Shown in pieces: positions 45,074-54,038 of a stretch of DNA of 64,000 nucleotides. Position 1 is the first letter of the stretch, and each line of letters begins with the position of its first letter. A program made the translations under genes and the position numbers. Origin of the DNA: Methylobacterium gregans (lineage in GTDB: Bacteria; Pseudomonadota; Alphaproteobacteria; Rhizobiales; Beijerinckiaceae); contig NZ_BPQM01000002.1 in assembly GCF_022179245.1 (NCBI RefSeq), positions 1 through 64,000 on the forward strand. The letters run 5' to 3'. Under the pieces are notes generated by a model. That model saw only the letters and a program-made list of their open reading frames with translations. It did not search any database and had not been told where the DNA came from.

Positions 45074-45573
45074 TCGTGCGTCCCTCGTGCAATAACCCTT
45101 GATGCAGGGCACCCCCAGCAACCCGAGTTATGTTAATTGCCTCGGAAAGCAAGGATCAAATGACATTTCCTTGTGATTAGACCCGATATCACCGAACAAC
45201 GTGCCGGCCGAGCTTCGATCGGGTGGCATCAGTTGGTATCGGGGATGCCCATTCCAGCCGTCTCATCGAGGTGAATGTTAACCGCGCACGGGGGCCCTGC
45301 TTTTCGTGCGCCGGGAGATTGTTAAGCCTTTGCTTCGGCTCGCTCTTATAACGGATGCGACCGCATCCGCGCGGTCTGTGCGGGCAAAGACGGGCGCACT
45401 CCCGGATCCCGCATCGCTTCGTCCGGCGCATTGCTGTCGAAGCGGCAACCCCGCGCGGCGGAACTGCGCGCACGCCGCGCGCGATCCGGATCATCCCGAA
45501 GAGGTGGCGCGGCCGGGACGGCCACGGCCGCCCGGGAGCCGGCTATCAGGAAAGGATCTTCAGGAGACAGTCT
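45074..45573. other. 500-bp gap upstream of mucR
   Basis: No ORF is supported. The stretch 45125-45190 is markedly AT-rich for this genome (for example GTTATGTTAATTGCC and AAATGACATTTCC), suitable for the mucR promoter and MucR self-binding. A short direct repeat (cttcaggaga) lies at about 45559-45584, running into the end of the yejE-type gene. Confidence 0.4.
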
Positions 45574-46857
45574 TCAGGAGAAGGTCTTGCGCGGATCGAA
45601 GGCGTCGCGCACCGCCTCGCCCGCGAAGACGAGCAGGCTCAGCATCGCGGCGATGACGAAGAAGGCGGTCAGCCCCAGCCAGAGGGCATTGAGGTTGTCC
45701 TTGCCCTGCGCCAGCAGCTCGCCGAGCGAGGGGGAGCCCGGCGGCAGGCCGAAGCCCAGGAAATCGAGCGAGGTCAGCGTGGTGATCGAGCCGTTCAGGA
45801 TGAAGGGCAGGAAGGTCAGCGTCGCCACCATGGCGTTCGGCAGCAGGTGAACCGTCATGATCCGCAGGTTCGAGAGGCCGAGCGCCCGGGCGGCGCGCAC
45901 GTACTCGAAATTGCGCGCCCGCAGGAACTCGGCCCGGACGACGCTGACGAGCGCCACCCAAGAGAACAGCAGCATGATGCCGAGCAGAACGAAGAAGCCC
46001 GGCGCGATGAAGGCCGAGATGATGATGATCAGGTAGAGGGTCGGGATCCCGCCCCAGATCTCGATGAAGCGCTGGAAGCTCAAGTCCACCCAGCCACCGA
46101 AATAACCCTGCACCGCGCCCGCGATCACGCCGATGACCGAGGAGACGGCGGCCAGGATCAGCCCGAACAGCACCGAGATGCGGAAGCCGTAGATCACCCG
46201 CGCCAGCACGTCGCGGGTGGTGTTGTCGGTGCCGAGCCAGTGCCAGGGGATGTCGCGGCAGGTGCTGCCGCCGCGCGCCTCCGCGGCGGCCTTGCATTGC
46301 GCATCCGTCAGCATCCAGGTCGGGGGCGACGGGGACGGCGTCGGCAGGTCGTTGTTGATCGTGTTGTAGGAGAACGGGATCGGCGGCCAGAGCGCCCAGC
46401 CGTTCTCGGCGATCTCCCGGGCGATCTCGGGCGAGCGGTAGTCGGTCTGCGCCAGGAAGCCGCCGAACTTCTCCTCCGGATAGTCGACGAAGACGGGCGT
46501 CAGCCACTCGCCCTTGTAGGAGACGAGGATCGGCCGGTCGTTGGCGATGAATTCGGCGAACAGGCTGACGACGAAGAGCGCCGTGAAGATCAGGAAGGAC
46601 CAGTAGCCGAGCCGGTTGCCGCGGAAGTTGCGCAGTCGCCGCCGGTTGAGCGGCGAGAGGAAGCCGTGCCGGGCGGGGGCGGCGGGCGGCTCGGCGGGCG
46701 GGCCGTCCAGCAGCTCGTCCAAGGGCTCGTCACCCCCCGGCCGCAGAACGGGGGCCTGCGCGCCCGGCATCGGGGCGGCGACCGGAGCGGTGACCGGGAC
46801 GGCGAGCGCCCCGGCCTCGGCGGGACGGGCGGGGTCGGGCCGGGTGTGTTCGTTCAA
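45574..46857 (-). CDS. ABC transporter permease, YejE type
   Basis: A 427-residue inner-membrane permease of the DppC/OppC group. Features match YejE: the LSPLNRRRLRNFRGNRLGYW start of the first helix, a long periplasmic loop with PIPFSYNTINND and WHWLGTDNTTRDVLARVIYG, and the EAA loop ARNFEYVRAARALGLSNLRI. It would form the channel with YejB and YejF to import peptides such as microcin C-like compounds. Those partners are not here; the upstream gene is a DUF4112 gene 27 bases away, so it is separated from its usual operon. The first ~70 residues are Pro/Ala-rich and extra. Confidence 0.88.
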   Translation of the reverse strand: MNEHTRPDPARPAEAGALAVPVTAPVAAPMPGAQAPVLRPGGDEPLDELLDGPPAEPPAAPARHGFLSPLNRRRLRNFRGNRLGYWSFLIFTALFVVSLFAEFIANDRPILVSYKGEWLTPVFVDYPEEKFGGFLAQTDYRSPEIAREIAENGWALWPPIPFSYNTINNDLPTPSPSPPTWMLTDAQCKAAAEARGGSTCRDIPWHWLGTDNTTRDVLARVIYGFRISVLFGLILAAVSSVIGVIAGAVQGYFGGWVDLSFQRFIEIWGGIPTLYLIIIISAFIAPGFFVLLGIMLLFSWVALVSVVRAEFLRARNFEYVRAARALGLSNLRIMTVHLLPNAMVATLTFLPFILNGSITTLTSLDFLGFGLPPGSPSLGELLAQGKDNLNALWLGLTAFFVIAAMLSLLVFAGEAVRDAFDPRKTFS

Positions 46858-46884
46858 CGGCTCCGCCCCTCCTTCACGGAGGGC

Positions 46885-47409
46885 TCAGCCGTCGAGCCGG
46901 ACGGCCGTGCCCTCGATCTCGTTCGGGCGCAGTTTGCCGCTGCGCTCCAGCCAGCGGCGCAGCAGGCGCACGTTGCGCCGGTTGGCCTTGAAGGCCGCGT
47001 CGAACAGGTCGCCGGCCAGCGGCACCACGCCGATCGCGCCGTCGAAGGCGACGTTCAGCGCCATGCGGCCGATCAGCCAGCGCGGAGCGCCGAGACGCTT
47101 CGCCTCGTAGACGATGTAGGACGAGATCACCATGCCGGCGATGTCGCCGATCACCGGCACGAGGCCGATCACCGCCTCCAGGCCGACCCGCCGGTTGAGG
47201 CCGGGGATCAGGAAGGCCGAGTCGAGGAGGTGCGCCAAGGCTTCCAGCCGGACAAGGCTCGCCTCGGGCGAGGCGTCGGCGAGCGAGAGCCGGCCGGCCG
47301 CCTGCCGGAAGGCGCCCTGGAACGCCTCCTGGCGGAGGTCGGGCTGCGGCCGTCCGGTCCGGGATCGGGCCTCGGTGAAGTCCATCGGGGTCATCCGGGT
47401 TGCGCTCAT
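46885..47409 (-). CDS. DUF4112 membrane protein
   Basis: A 174-residue protein. The DUF4112 core is LAHLLDSAFLIPGLNRRVGL (cut), VIGLVPVIGDIAGMVISSYI and MALNVAFDGAIGVVPLAGD, which contains two hydrophobic hairpins with PVIGD and PLAGD turns. Function is unknown; it is widespread in alphaproteobacteria. The ATG at 47409 was chosen over an upstream start without a ribosome site. It lies 27 bases upstream of the yejE-type gene and likely shares its transcript. Confidence 0.8.
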   Translation of the reverse strand: MSATRMTPMDFTEARSRTGRPQPDLRQEAFQGAFRQAAGRLSLADASPEASLVRLEALAHLLDSAFLIPGLNRRVGLEAVIGLVPVIGDIAGMVISSYIVYEAKRLGAPRWLIGRMALNVAFDGAIGVVPLAGDLFDAAFKANRRNVRLLRRWLERSGKLRPNEIEGTAVRLDG

Positions 47410-47499
47410 GACCCAGGATGTGGCCCCGGCCCCGCGGTGCCGCAAGGATGCGACCGCTCGGGCTAGGGTCTCGCATCCAGGGATGCGGAGCTCCGCCCC

Positions 47500-48666
47500 T
47501 CAGGCGGCGCTCGCCAGGGCTCCAGCCATCCGCTCCAGCGCCGCGTCGAGGGTGGCGTCGGACTTGGCGAAGCACAGGCGCACGAGGCTGCGCACCGACC
47601 CGTCCGGGTAGAAGGCGCTCACGGGGATCGCCGCCACGCCGTGCCGCCGCACCAGATCCTCGCAGAAGGCGACGTCGTTGGTGTGGCCCAGCGCGCCGAT
47701 ATCGACGTTGAGGAACCACGTCGCCCCCGCCGGCAGCACGGGGTAGCCGAGCGCGGCGAGGCCCGCGGCCAGCCGGTCACGGGAGCGCGCGTAGCCGGCA
47801 CGCATGGTGCGGAAGTAGCCGTCCTCCTTGGCGAGCCCGTGCGCCACCGCCTCCTGCAGGTTCGGCGGCGTGGTGAAGGTGAGGAACTGGTGCGCCTTGG
47901 CCAGCACCCGCATCAGGGCGGCGTCGGCCATCACGAAGCCGACCTTCCAGCCGGTGAGCGAGAAGATCTTGCCGGCCGAGCCGATCTTCACCGTGCGCGC
48001 CCGCATGCCCGGCAGGCCCATCAGGGGCACGTGCGCGGCGCCGTCGAAGACCACGTGCTCCCAGACCTCGTCGCAGATCGCCGTGACGTCGTAGCGGCGG
48101 CAGAACCCGGCGAGCCGTTCGAGATCGTCCCGCCCGAACAGCGTGGCGCTCGGGTTGAGCGGGTTGTTGAGGATCACGACCCGGGTGCGCTCGGAGAAGA
48201 CCGCGTCGAGCGCGTCCTCGGCGAGGCGGAAGTCCGGCGGCTGCAGGTTCACGATCCGCGGAACGCCGCCCGCGCGCCGCACCAGCGGCAGGTAGGCGTC
48301 GTACATGGGTGCGAACAGCACCACCTCGTCGCCGGGCTGGACCAGCGCGAGCAGCGCCCCGGCCAGCGCCTCGGTGGCACCCGAGGTCACCATCACCTCG
48401 GAGACCGGATCGAGCTCGAGCCCCTGGTGGCGGGCGTAGTGTGCCGCGACCGCCTCGCGGAGGGCGGGCAGCCCCATCATCGGCGGGTACTGGTTGTAGC
48501 CCTCGACGAGCGCCCGCGCGGCGACGGCGCGGATGTCGTCCGGGCCCGGATCGTCCGGGAAGCCCTGCCCGAGATTGATCGCCCCATGCGCCCGGGCAAG
48601 CGCCGACATGGTCTCGAACACCGTGGTCGGCAGGTCTGCGAAGACCGGATTGACGGGGCGGCTCAT
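47500..48666 (-). CDS. class I/II pyridoxal-phosphate aminotransferase
   Basis: A 388-residue fold-type I aminotransferase. PLP contacts include TSGATEALA, NNPLNPSAT, CDEVWEHVVF and the Schiff-base Lys in SAGKIFSLTGWK. The closest subgroup is methionine/kynurenine-type aminotransferases (YbdL/KAT-like), which use 2-oxoacids as acceptors. It is cytoplasmic. It lies 90 bases upstream of DUF4112; the long gap before it on the other side holds its promoter. Confidence 0.88.
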   Translation of the reverse strand: MSRPVNPVFADLPTTVFETMSALARAHGAINLGQGFPDDPGPDDIRAVAARALVEGYNQYPPMMGLPALREAVAAHYARHQGLELDPVSEVMVTSGATEALAGALLALVQPGDEVVLFAPMYDAYLPLVRRAGGVPRIVNLQPPDFRLAEDALDAVFSERTRVVILNNPLNPSATLFGRDDLERLAGFCRRYDVTAICDEVWEHVVFDGAAHVPLMGLPGMRARTVKIGSAGKIFSLTGWKVGFVMADAALMRVLAKAHQFLTFTTPPNLQEAVAHGLAKEDGYFRTMRAGYARSRDRLAAGLAALGYPVLPAGATWFLNVDIGALGHTNDVAFCEDLVRRHGVAAIPVSAFYPDGSVRSLVRLCFAKSDATLDAALERMAGALASAA

Positions 48667-48802
48667 GGGGACGCGGCTCGTGAGCAGGGCGCGGCGGGCG
48701 ATCTCGCCCTTACCACGGGTGCGCGGGAGCCGGGAAACGCAACGCCCACGTGCGCCACCGCACGTTGCACCGTCCACGCCCGGCCGGGCGCGCTGACGAT
48801 TG

Positions 48803-48831
48803 TTGACTTTCATCAGTCGTGAGCCGATTGT
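48803..48831 (+). promoter_or_regulatory. possible sigma-70-type promoter for the candidate small RNA
   Basis: TTGACT at 48803-48808 matches the -35 box; GATTGT follows after a 17-base spacer as a poor -10 box. It points at the structured segment that ends in the terminator at 48919. Alphaproteobacterial -10 boxes are often weak. Confidence 0.35.
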
Positions 48832-48837
48832 CCTGAC

Positions 48838-48946
48838 ACACGGCTGGGGCGGCGCTTCGCGGGGCGGGACTTTGCCCCCTCGTCCAGCCTCGTTGAAGCG
48901 CCGCTCCGGTCGTGGATAGGGCCGCCAATCCGTTGGCGGCCCTTTT
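48838..48946 (+). ncRNA. candidate small RNA (structured, with own terminator)
   Basis: A structured segment. A perfect 10-bp helix pairs 48849-48858 (GCGGCGCTTC) with 48895-48904, and encloses an inner GGGGC/GCCCC hairpin (48861-48865 with 48874-48878). An alternative pairing, GGCTGG/CCAGCC, suggests a switchable fold. It ends in an intrinsic terminator. No ORF of coding quality covers it and no protein gene precedes the terminator on this strand. The 5' end is a guess from the promoter-like TTGACT at 48803. It could also be a leader or attenuator for the small gene at 49003. I cannot match it to a named RNA family. Confidence 0.5.
48919..48946 (+). terminator. intrinsic terminator with UCCG tetraloop
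   Basis: A perfect 10-bp stem (GGGCCGCCAA / TTGGCGGCCC) closed by TCCG, a stable UNCG-type tetraloop, is directly followed by TTTT. It is one of the two best intrinsic terminators in the window, and no protein gene on this strand ends just before it. Confidence 0.85.
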
Positions 48947-49002
48947 CGCGTCCGCGGTCGATCCGGGCTACAAGCCCCGGGACACGATCGAAGCGGACCC
49001 CG

Positions 49003-49176
49003 ATGCGGACCTGCCTGCTCCTCGCCCTCGCGACCGGCCTGCTGGGTCTCGCCTTGCGGCACGCTCTGCCGGTGATTCCGGCCGACGCCGCCTTCCGCGC
49101 GGTGGTGCGCTACTACGGCGCGGACCGGCCGGCGGGCGAATCCGGCAATATGCGCGAAACGTCGGCGCCGTACTGA
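49003..49176 (+). CDS. small exported or membrane protein, 57 residues
   Basis: The frame reads MRTCLLLALATGLLGLALRH as a signal or single membrane helix, followed by VIPADAAFRAVVRYYGADR and ending SAPY before TGA. Codon third positions are mostly G/C, as in neighbouring genes. The ribosome site (GCGGA) is weak. The family is not recognised. It lies between a terminator and the RND operon and might encode a small accessory or leader peptide; either is a guess. Confidence 0.5.
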   Translation: MRTCLLLALATGLLGLALRHALPVIPADAAFRAVVRYYGADRPAGESGNMRETSAPY

Positions 49177-49300
49177 CACCGTATTGGTCCGGCATCGCGC
49201 GTTTCGCGCCCATATGCGCAGGATGATGGGCCGGCCGCCGCGCGCGGGACGGGGGAGAGCGGCCGGGGCGGGCCGCGGGATGTAAGAGTTCTCACAGGGC

Positions 49301-50665
49301 ATGAACGAGAGTTCACCGATCCGCACCGACCGGGCGCGGGCCTTCCAGCCGGAGACGCCCTCGGCCCCCACGCGGCGGCGCTTCCGCCCGCTGCGCTGGA
49401 TGCTGCTCGTCCTGGCCCTGCTGGGGCTCGGCGCGGTCGGGCACCGCTGGTACGAGGCGCGGCAGTCCAAGCCCGAGGGCGAGGTCGCGGCCACCTCCGG
49501 CCGTGGCGGGCGCGGGGGGCGCGGCCCCCACGACATGCCGCAGGCCGTCGGCATCGCCGCGGTGACGACCGGCGACGTCCCGGTGGTGCTCCAGGGCCTC
49601 GGCACGGTGACGCCCTTGGCCACCGTGACCATGCGCTCGCAGATCAGCGGCTACCTCACCGAGATCGGTTTTCGCGAAGGCCAGATGGTCAAGCGGGGCG
49701 ACTATCTCGCGCAGATCGATTCGCGCCCCTACGAGGCCCTGCTCGCCCAGTACCAGGGCCAGCTCGCCCGCGACCAGGCGCTGCTGCAGAACTCGCGGCT
49801 CGACCTGGAGCGCTTCCGGCGCCTCTCGCAGCAGGACTCGATTTCGAAGCAGAACGTCGACACGCAAGGGGCGCTGGTGAAGCAGAACGAGGGCACGGTC
49901 GCGGCTGACCAGGCGCTCGTCGATCAGCAGCGGCTCAACATCACCTACACCCGCATCGTCTCGCCGGTGGACGGGCGCGTCGGCCTGCGCCAGGTCGATG
50001 TCGGCAACTACGTCACGGCCGGCAACACCGCGATCGTGGTGGTGACGCAGCTCCACCCGATCTCGGTGGTGTTCACCCTGCCCGAGGACGACGTCGCGCG
50101 GGTGATGCGGCAGGTGCGGGCCGGCGCCAAGCTGACTGTCCGGGCCTACGACCGGGGCGACGCCCACGAGATCGCCACCGGCCGCCTCGACACGGTCGAC
50201 AACCAGATCGACACCACGACCGGCACCGTGAAGCTGCGCGCCCTGTTCCAGAACGACGACGAGGCCCTGTTCCCGAACCAGTTCGTCAACGCCAAGCTGA
50301 CCGTCGAGACGGTGAAGGACGCCCCCCTGGTGCCGAACGCCGCGCTCCTCCAGGGCACGCCCGGCACCTACGTCTACCTGATGGACGGGGACAGCAAGGT
50401 CACGGTCCGGCCGATCAAGACCGGCGAGACCGACGGCACCCGCACCGTGGTTCTGTCCGGCCTGAAGCCCGGCGACCGGGTGGTCACGGACGGCACCGAC
50501 CGCCTGCGCGAGGGCGCGCCCGTGCGGGTGACGAGCGGCGCGACGGCGCAGGGGGGACCGTCCGGAGAGGCGGGTCACGCGGCCGAGGCGGCGCCGGCCC
50601 AGACGCCCACCGCGGGCCCGAGCGAGGGCGGGGAGCGCCGGGGCCGTCGGCGGCAGGCGCAGTGA
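49301..50665 (+). CDS. mdtA: RND efflux membrane-fusion (adaptor) protein, MdtA type
   Basis: A 454-residue periplasmic adaptor anchored by one N-terminal helix (WMLLVLALLGLGAVGHRWYE). Lipoyl-like halves are MRSQISGYLTEIGFREGQMV and TYTRIVSPVDGRVGLRQVD; the hairpin is the Gln/Leu-rich coiled coil between, and barrel and proximal domains follow. This bridges the RND pumps to the outer-membrane channel. A Gly-rich linker (SGRGGRGGRGPHD) follows the anchor, and the C-terminal 45 residues are a Gly/Pro/Ala tail. First gene of an MdtABC-NodT-type operon; specificity is unknown. Confidence 0.92.
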   Translation: MNESSPIRTDRARAFQPETPSAPTRRRFRPLRWMLLVLALLGLGAVGHRWYEARQSKPEGEVAATSGRGGRGGRGPHDMPQAVGIAAVTTGDVPVVLQGLGTVTPLATVTMRSQISGYLTEIGFREGQMVKRGDYLAQIDSRPYEALLAQYQGQLARDQALLQNSRLDLERFRRLSQQDSISKQNVDTQGALVKQNEGTVAADQALVDQQRLNITYTRIVSPVDGRVGLRQVDVGNYVTAGNTAIVVVTQLHPISVVFTLPEDDVARVMRQVRAGAKLTVRAYDRGDAHEIATGRLDTVDNQIDTTTGTVKLRALFQNDDEALFPNQFVNAKLTVETVKDAPLVPNAALLQGTPGTYVYLMDGDSKVTVRPIKTGETDGTRTVVLSGLKPGDRVVTDGTDRLREGAPVRVTSGATAQGGPSGEAGHAAEAAPAQTPTAGPSEGGERRGRRRQAQ

Positions 50666-50695
50666 TTCCGATGGGACGCGCGCTCACCGCCGACG

Positions 50696-50889
50696 CCCCC
50701 TCCCCCCTCTGCGGGGGAGGGTGGCCCCTGCGTGAGCAGGGGTCGGTCGGGACGAAGTCCCGCAGAGAGGGGAGCCCGGCTTCCGGTATGGGCACGGCCT
50801 TCATGCAGGGCAGAACCACATCCTGCACCGTCGCTCCCCTCTCCCCCCCTGCTTCGCAGGGTACCCTCCCCCGCAGCGGGGGGAGGGAG
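50696..50889. repeat. 194-bp terminal-inverted-repeat element, copy B (MITE-like)
   Basis: The left end (50696-50722) and right end (50863-50889) are near-perfect 27-bp inverted repeats of the same sequence as copies at 33.9 and 54.1 kb. The inner arm carries the CCCCTGCGTGAGCAGGGG hairpin, and the centre shares CTTCCGG...CTTCATGCAGGGCAG and ATCCTGCA.CGTCGCTCCCCTC with copy A. It fills the mdtA-mdtB gap, ending 23 bases before the mdtB start, so the mdtB ribosome site lies just outside it. Confidence 0.85.
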
Positions 50890-50912
50890 AGCTTCGGCGG
50901 GGGAGCCCTGCC

Positions 50913-53900
50913 ATGAACCCCTCCCGCCTCTTCATCCTGCGGCCGGTCGCCACCACGCTCCTGATGCTGGCGATCCTGATCGTCGGCGGGGTGTCCTACC
51001 TGAACCTGCCGGTCTCGGCCCTGCCGTCCGTCGATTACCCGACGATCCAGGTCCAGACCTTCTATCCGGGCGCGAGCCCCGAGGTGATGACCTCGGCGGT
51101 GACCGCGCCGCTGGAGCGGCAGTTCGGGCAGCTCGCCAACCTCAACCAGATGACCTCGCAATCGTCGGCGGGCGCCTCGGTCATTACGCTCCAGTTCAGC
51201 CTGGATCTGCCCCTCGACATCGCCGAGCAGCAGGTCCAGGCGGCGATCAACGCGGCCGGCAACCTCCTGCCCTCCGACCTGCCGGCGCCGCCGATCTACG
51301 CCAAGGTGAACCCGGCCGACGCGCCGGTGCTGACGCTCGCCCTCACCTCCAAGACCCTGCCGCTGATCCAGGTGCGCGATCTCGCCGAGACGCGCCTCGC
51401 CCAGAAGATCAGCCAGGTGGCGGGCGTCGGCCTGGTGAGCATCTCGGGCGGCCAGCGCCCGGCCGTGCGGGTGCGCTTCAATTCCCGCGCGCTCGCCGCC
51501 TACGGGCTCAACATCGACGACCTGCGCACCACCATCACCAACCTCAACGTCAACACGCCGAAGGGCAACATCGACGGGCCGACCCAGTCCTACGCGATCA
51601 ACGCCAACGACCAGATCCGCGACCCGGCGACCTACCGGGACGCGATCATCGCCTACCGCAACGGCGCGCCGGTGCGGCTCTCGGACGTGGCCGAGGTGGT
51701 CGACGCGCCCGAGAACACCAAGCTCGGCGCCTGGGCCGACGAGACCCCGGCCGTCATCCTGAACATCCAGCGCCAGCCCGGCGCCAACGTCATCGCGACC
51801 GTCGACAAGATCAAGGCGCTCCTGCCCCAGCTCCAGGGCTCGATGCCCGCGGCGGTGCAGATCAGCCTGCTCACCGACCGCACCACCACGATCCGCGCCT
51901 CCGTGCACGACGTGCAGTTCGAGCTCGGGCTCGCCATCGCGCTCGTGGTGATGGTGATCTTCCTCTTCCTGCGCTCGCTCTCCGCGACGCTGATCCCGAG
52001 CCTGTCGGTGCCGCTCTCGCTGATCGGCGCGCTCCCGGTGATGGACCTCTACGGCTTCTCCCTCGACAACCTCTCGCTGATGGCGCTCACCATCGCGACG
52101 GGCTTCGTCGTGGACGACGCCATCGTGGTGATCGAGAACATCGCCCGCCACGTCGAGGAGGGCGAGTCGCCGCTGCAAGCGGCCCTGAAGGGCTCGCGCG
52201 AGATTGGTTTCACCATCATCTCGCTCACCGTGTCTCTGATCGCGGTGCTGATCCCACTCCTGTTCATGGGCGACGTGGTCGGGCGCCTGTTCCACGAGTT
52301 CGCCATCACGCTGGCGGCCACCATCGTGATCTCGGCGGTGGTCTCGCTGACGCTGGTGCCGATGCTCTGCGCGCGGCTGCTCAAGCACGAGCCGGAGCCG
52401 CGGGCGCACCGGCGCGAGGGCCGGCTCGCCCACCTCGGCCGGCAGGCCACGGAGGGCACGATCGCGGCCTACGGCCGGGCTTTGCGCGTGGTGCTGGCCC
52501 ACCAGGGCCTGACGCTCGTCGTTACCCTCGGCACGGTGGCGCTGACGGCCTACCTGTTCGTGGTCATCCCGAAGGGCTTCTTCCCCGTGCAGGACACGGG
52601 CGTGATCCAGGGCGTGAGCCAGGCCGACCAGTCCGTCTCCTACGGCGCGATGGCCGAGCGCCAGCAGGCCCTGGCACGGGTGATCCTGCAGGACCCGGAC
52701 GTGCAGAGCCTGACCTCGTTCATTGGGGTCGACGGCTCGAACGTCACGCTCAATTCCGGCCGCTTCCTGATCAACCTGAAGCCCCGGGAAGAGCGCACGG
52801 CCGGCGCCTCCGAGATCATCCGGCGCATCAACCGGGCGAGCGCCGAGATCGGCGGCGTGCGCCTGTTCCTGCAGCCGGTGCAGGACCTGACCATCGACAC
52901 CGCGGTCTCGGCCACGCAGTACCAGGTGATCCTGGAGAGCCCGAAACTGGAGGAGTTCGAGACCTGGGTGCCGCGCTTCACCGAGGCGCTGGCGCGCTCG
53001 CCCGTGGTGGCGGACGTGGCCAACGACTACCAGGGCCAGGGCTTGGCAGCCTACATCACCATCGACCGGCCGACCGCCGGCCGCTACGGCATCACGCCGG
53101 CCACCATCGACAACGCCCTCTACGACGCCTTCGGCCAGCGCATCATCTCGACGATCTTCACCCAGTCGAACCAGTACCGGGTGATCCTCGAGGCCGATCC
53201 GGCGCTGCACCGGACGCTGGAGAGCCTCGACACGATCTACCTGCCCTCCTCGACCGCGACGAACGGGCAGGTGCCGCTCTCGGCGGTGGCGCGGGTCTCG
53301 GAGCGGCGGGCGCCGCTCCTGATCTCGCATCTCGGCCAGTTCCCGGCCACCACCGTGTCGTTCAACCTCGCGCCCGGCGCCGCACTGGGGCAGGCGATCG
53401 CGGCGATCGACCGGGCCAAGGCCGAGATCGGCCTGCCGGCCTCCTTCCGGGTGGTGCCGCAGGGCTCGGTCTTCGCCTTCGAGGCGGCGCTCGGCAACGA
53501 GCTGTTCCTGGTCATGGCCGCGATCGTGACCGTCTACATCGTGCTGGGCGTGCTCTACGAGAGCTTCATCCACCCGATCACGATCCTGTCCACGCTGCCC
53601 TCGGCCGGCATCGGGGCGCTGCTCGGCCTGATGCTGTTCGGGCTCTCCCTCGACATCATCGCGATCATCGGCATCGTGCTGCTCATCGGCATCGTGAAGA
53701 AGAACGCGATCATGATGATCGACTTCGCGCTCCAGGCCGAGCGCGAGGACGGGATGGACCCGCGCGAGGCCATCTACCAGGCCTGCCTGCTGCGCTTCCG
53801 CCCGATCCTGATGACGACGCTCGCCGCCCTCTTCGCGGCCCTGCCGATGATCTTCGGCACGGGCGTCGGTTCCGAGCTGCGCCAGCCGCTCGGCATCTGC

Positions 53901-54038
53901 ATCGCGGGCGGCCTGATCGTCAGCCAGGTGCTGACGCTGTTCACGACGCCCGTGATCTACCTCGCCTTCGACCGCCTGGAGCGCCGCGTCACGGGGCGGC
54001 GGGGGCCGGATCTCGGCGCGAGCGAGGCGCTGCCGTGA
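50913..54038 (+). CDS. mdtB: RND efflux pump permease, MdtB type
   Basis: A 1041-residue proton-driven inner-membrane pump with 12 helices and two large periplasmic loops. It starts [15 protein letters not shown], and motif D-type acidic residues in helix 4 are in [18 protein letters not shown]. The [13 protein letters not shown] and [20 protein letters not shown] blocks are typical of the MdtB/MdtC branch. MdtB and MdtC normally form a B2C heterotrimer with MdtA. Its stop overlaps the GTG of the DUF559 frame (GTGA). GGGGGAG lies 7 bases before its ATG, just after repeat copy B. Confidence 0.93.
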   Translation: MNPSRLFILRPVATTLLMLAILIVGGVSYLNLPVSALPSVDYPTIQVQTFYPGASPEVMTSAVTAPLERQFGQLANLNQMTSQSSAGASVITLQFSLDLPLDIAEQQVQAAINAAGNLLPSDLPAPPIYAKVNPADAPVLTLALTSKTLPLIQVRDLAETRLAQKISQVAGVGLVSISGGQRPAVRVRFNSRALAAYGLNIDDLRTTITNLNVNTPKGNIDGPTQSYAINANDQIRDPATYRDAIIAYRNGAPVRLSDVAEVVDAPENTKLGAWADETPAVILNIQRQPGANVIATVDKIKALLPQLQGSMPAAVQISLLTDRTTTIRASVHDVQFELGLAIALVVMVIFLFLRSLSATLIPSLSVPLSLIGALPVMDLYGFSLDNLSLMALTIATGFVVDDAIVVIENIARHVEEGESPLQAALKGSREIGFTIISLTVSLIAVLIPLLFMGDVVGRLFHEFAITLAATIVISAVVSLTLVPMLCARLLKHEPEPRAHRREGRLAHLGRQATEGTIAAYGRALRVVLAHQGLTLVVTLGTVALTAYLFVVIPKGFFPVQDTGVIQGVSQADQSVSYGAMAERQQALARVILQDPDVQSLTSFIGVDGSNVTLNSGRFLINLKPREERTAGASEIIRRINRASAEIGGVRLFLQPVQDLTIDTAVSATQYQVILESPKLEEFETWVPRFTEALARSPVVADVANDYQGQGLAAYITIDRPTAGRYGITPATIDNALYDAFGQRIISTIFTQSNQYRVILEADPALHRTLESLDTIYLPSSTATNGQVPLSAVARVSERRAPLLISHLGQFPATTVSFNLAPGAALGQAIAAIDRAKAEIGLPASFRVVPQGSVFAFEAALGNELFLVMAAIVTVYIVLGVLYESFIHPITILSTLPSAGIGALLGLMLFGLSLDIIAIIGIVLLIGIVKKNAIMMIDFALQAEREDGMDPREAIYQACLLRFRPILMTTLAALFAALPMIFGTGVGSELRQPLGICIAGGLIVSQVLTLFTTPVIYLAFDRLERRVTGRRGPDLGASEALP

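Larger units (their letters stand above)
48667..49299. other. 633-bp gap with candidate small RNA and a small ORF
   Basis: This lies between the divergent aminotransferase and the RND operon. It contains a strong plus-strand terminator with no protein gene before it, a structured segment of about 110 bases (see ncRNA), and a 57-codon ORF just after. The region 48667-48800 should hold the aminotransferase promoter. Confidence 0.5.
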
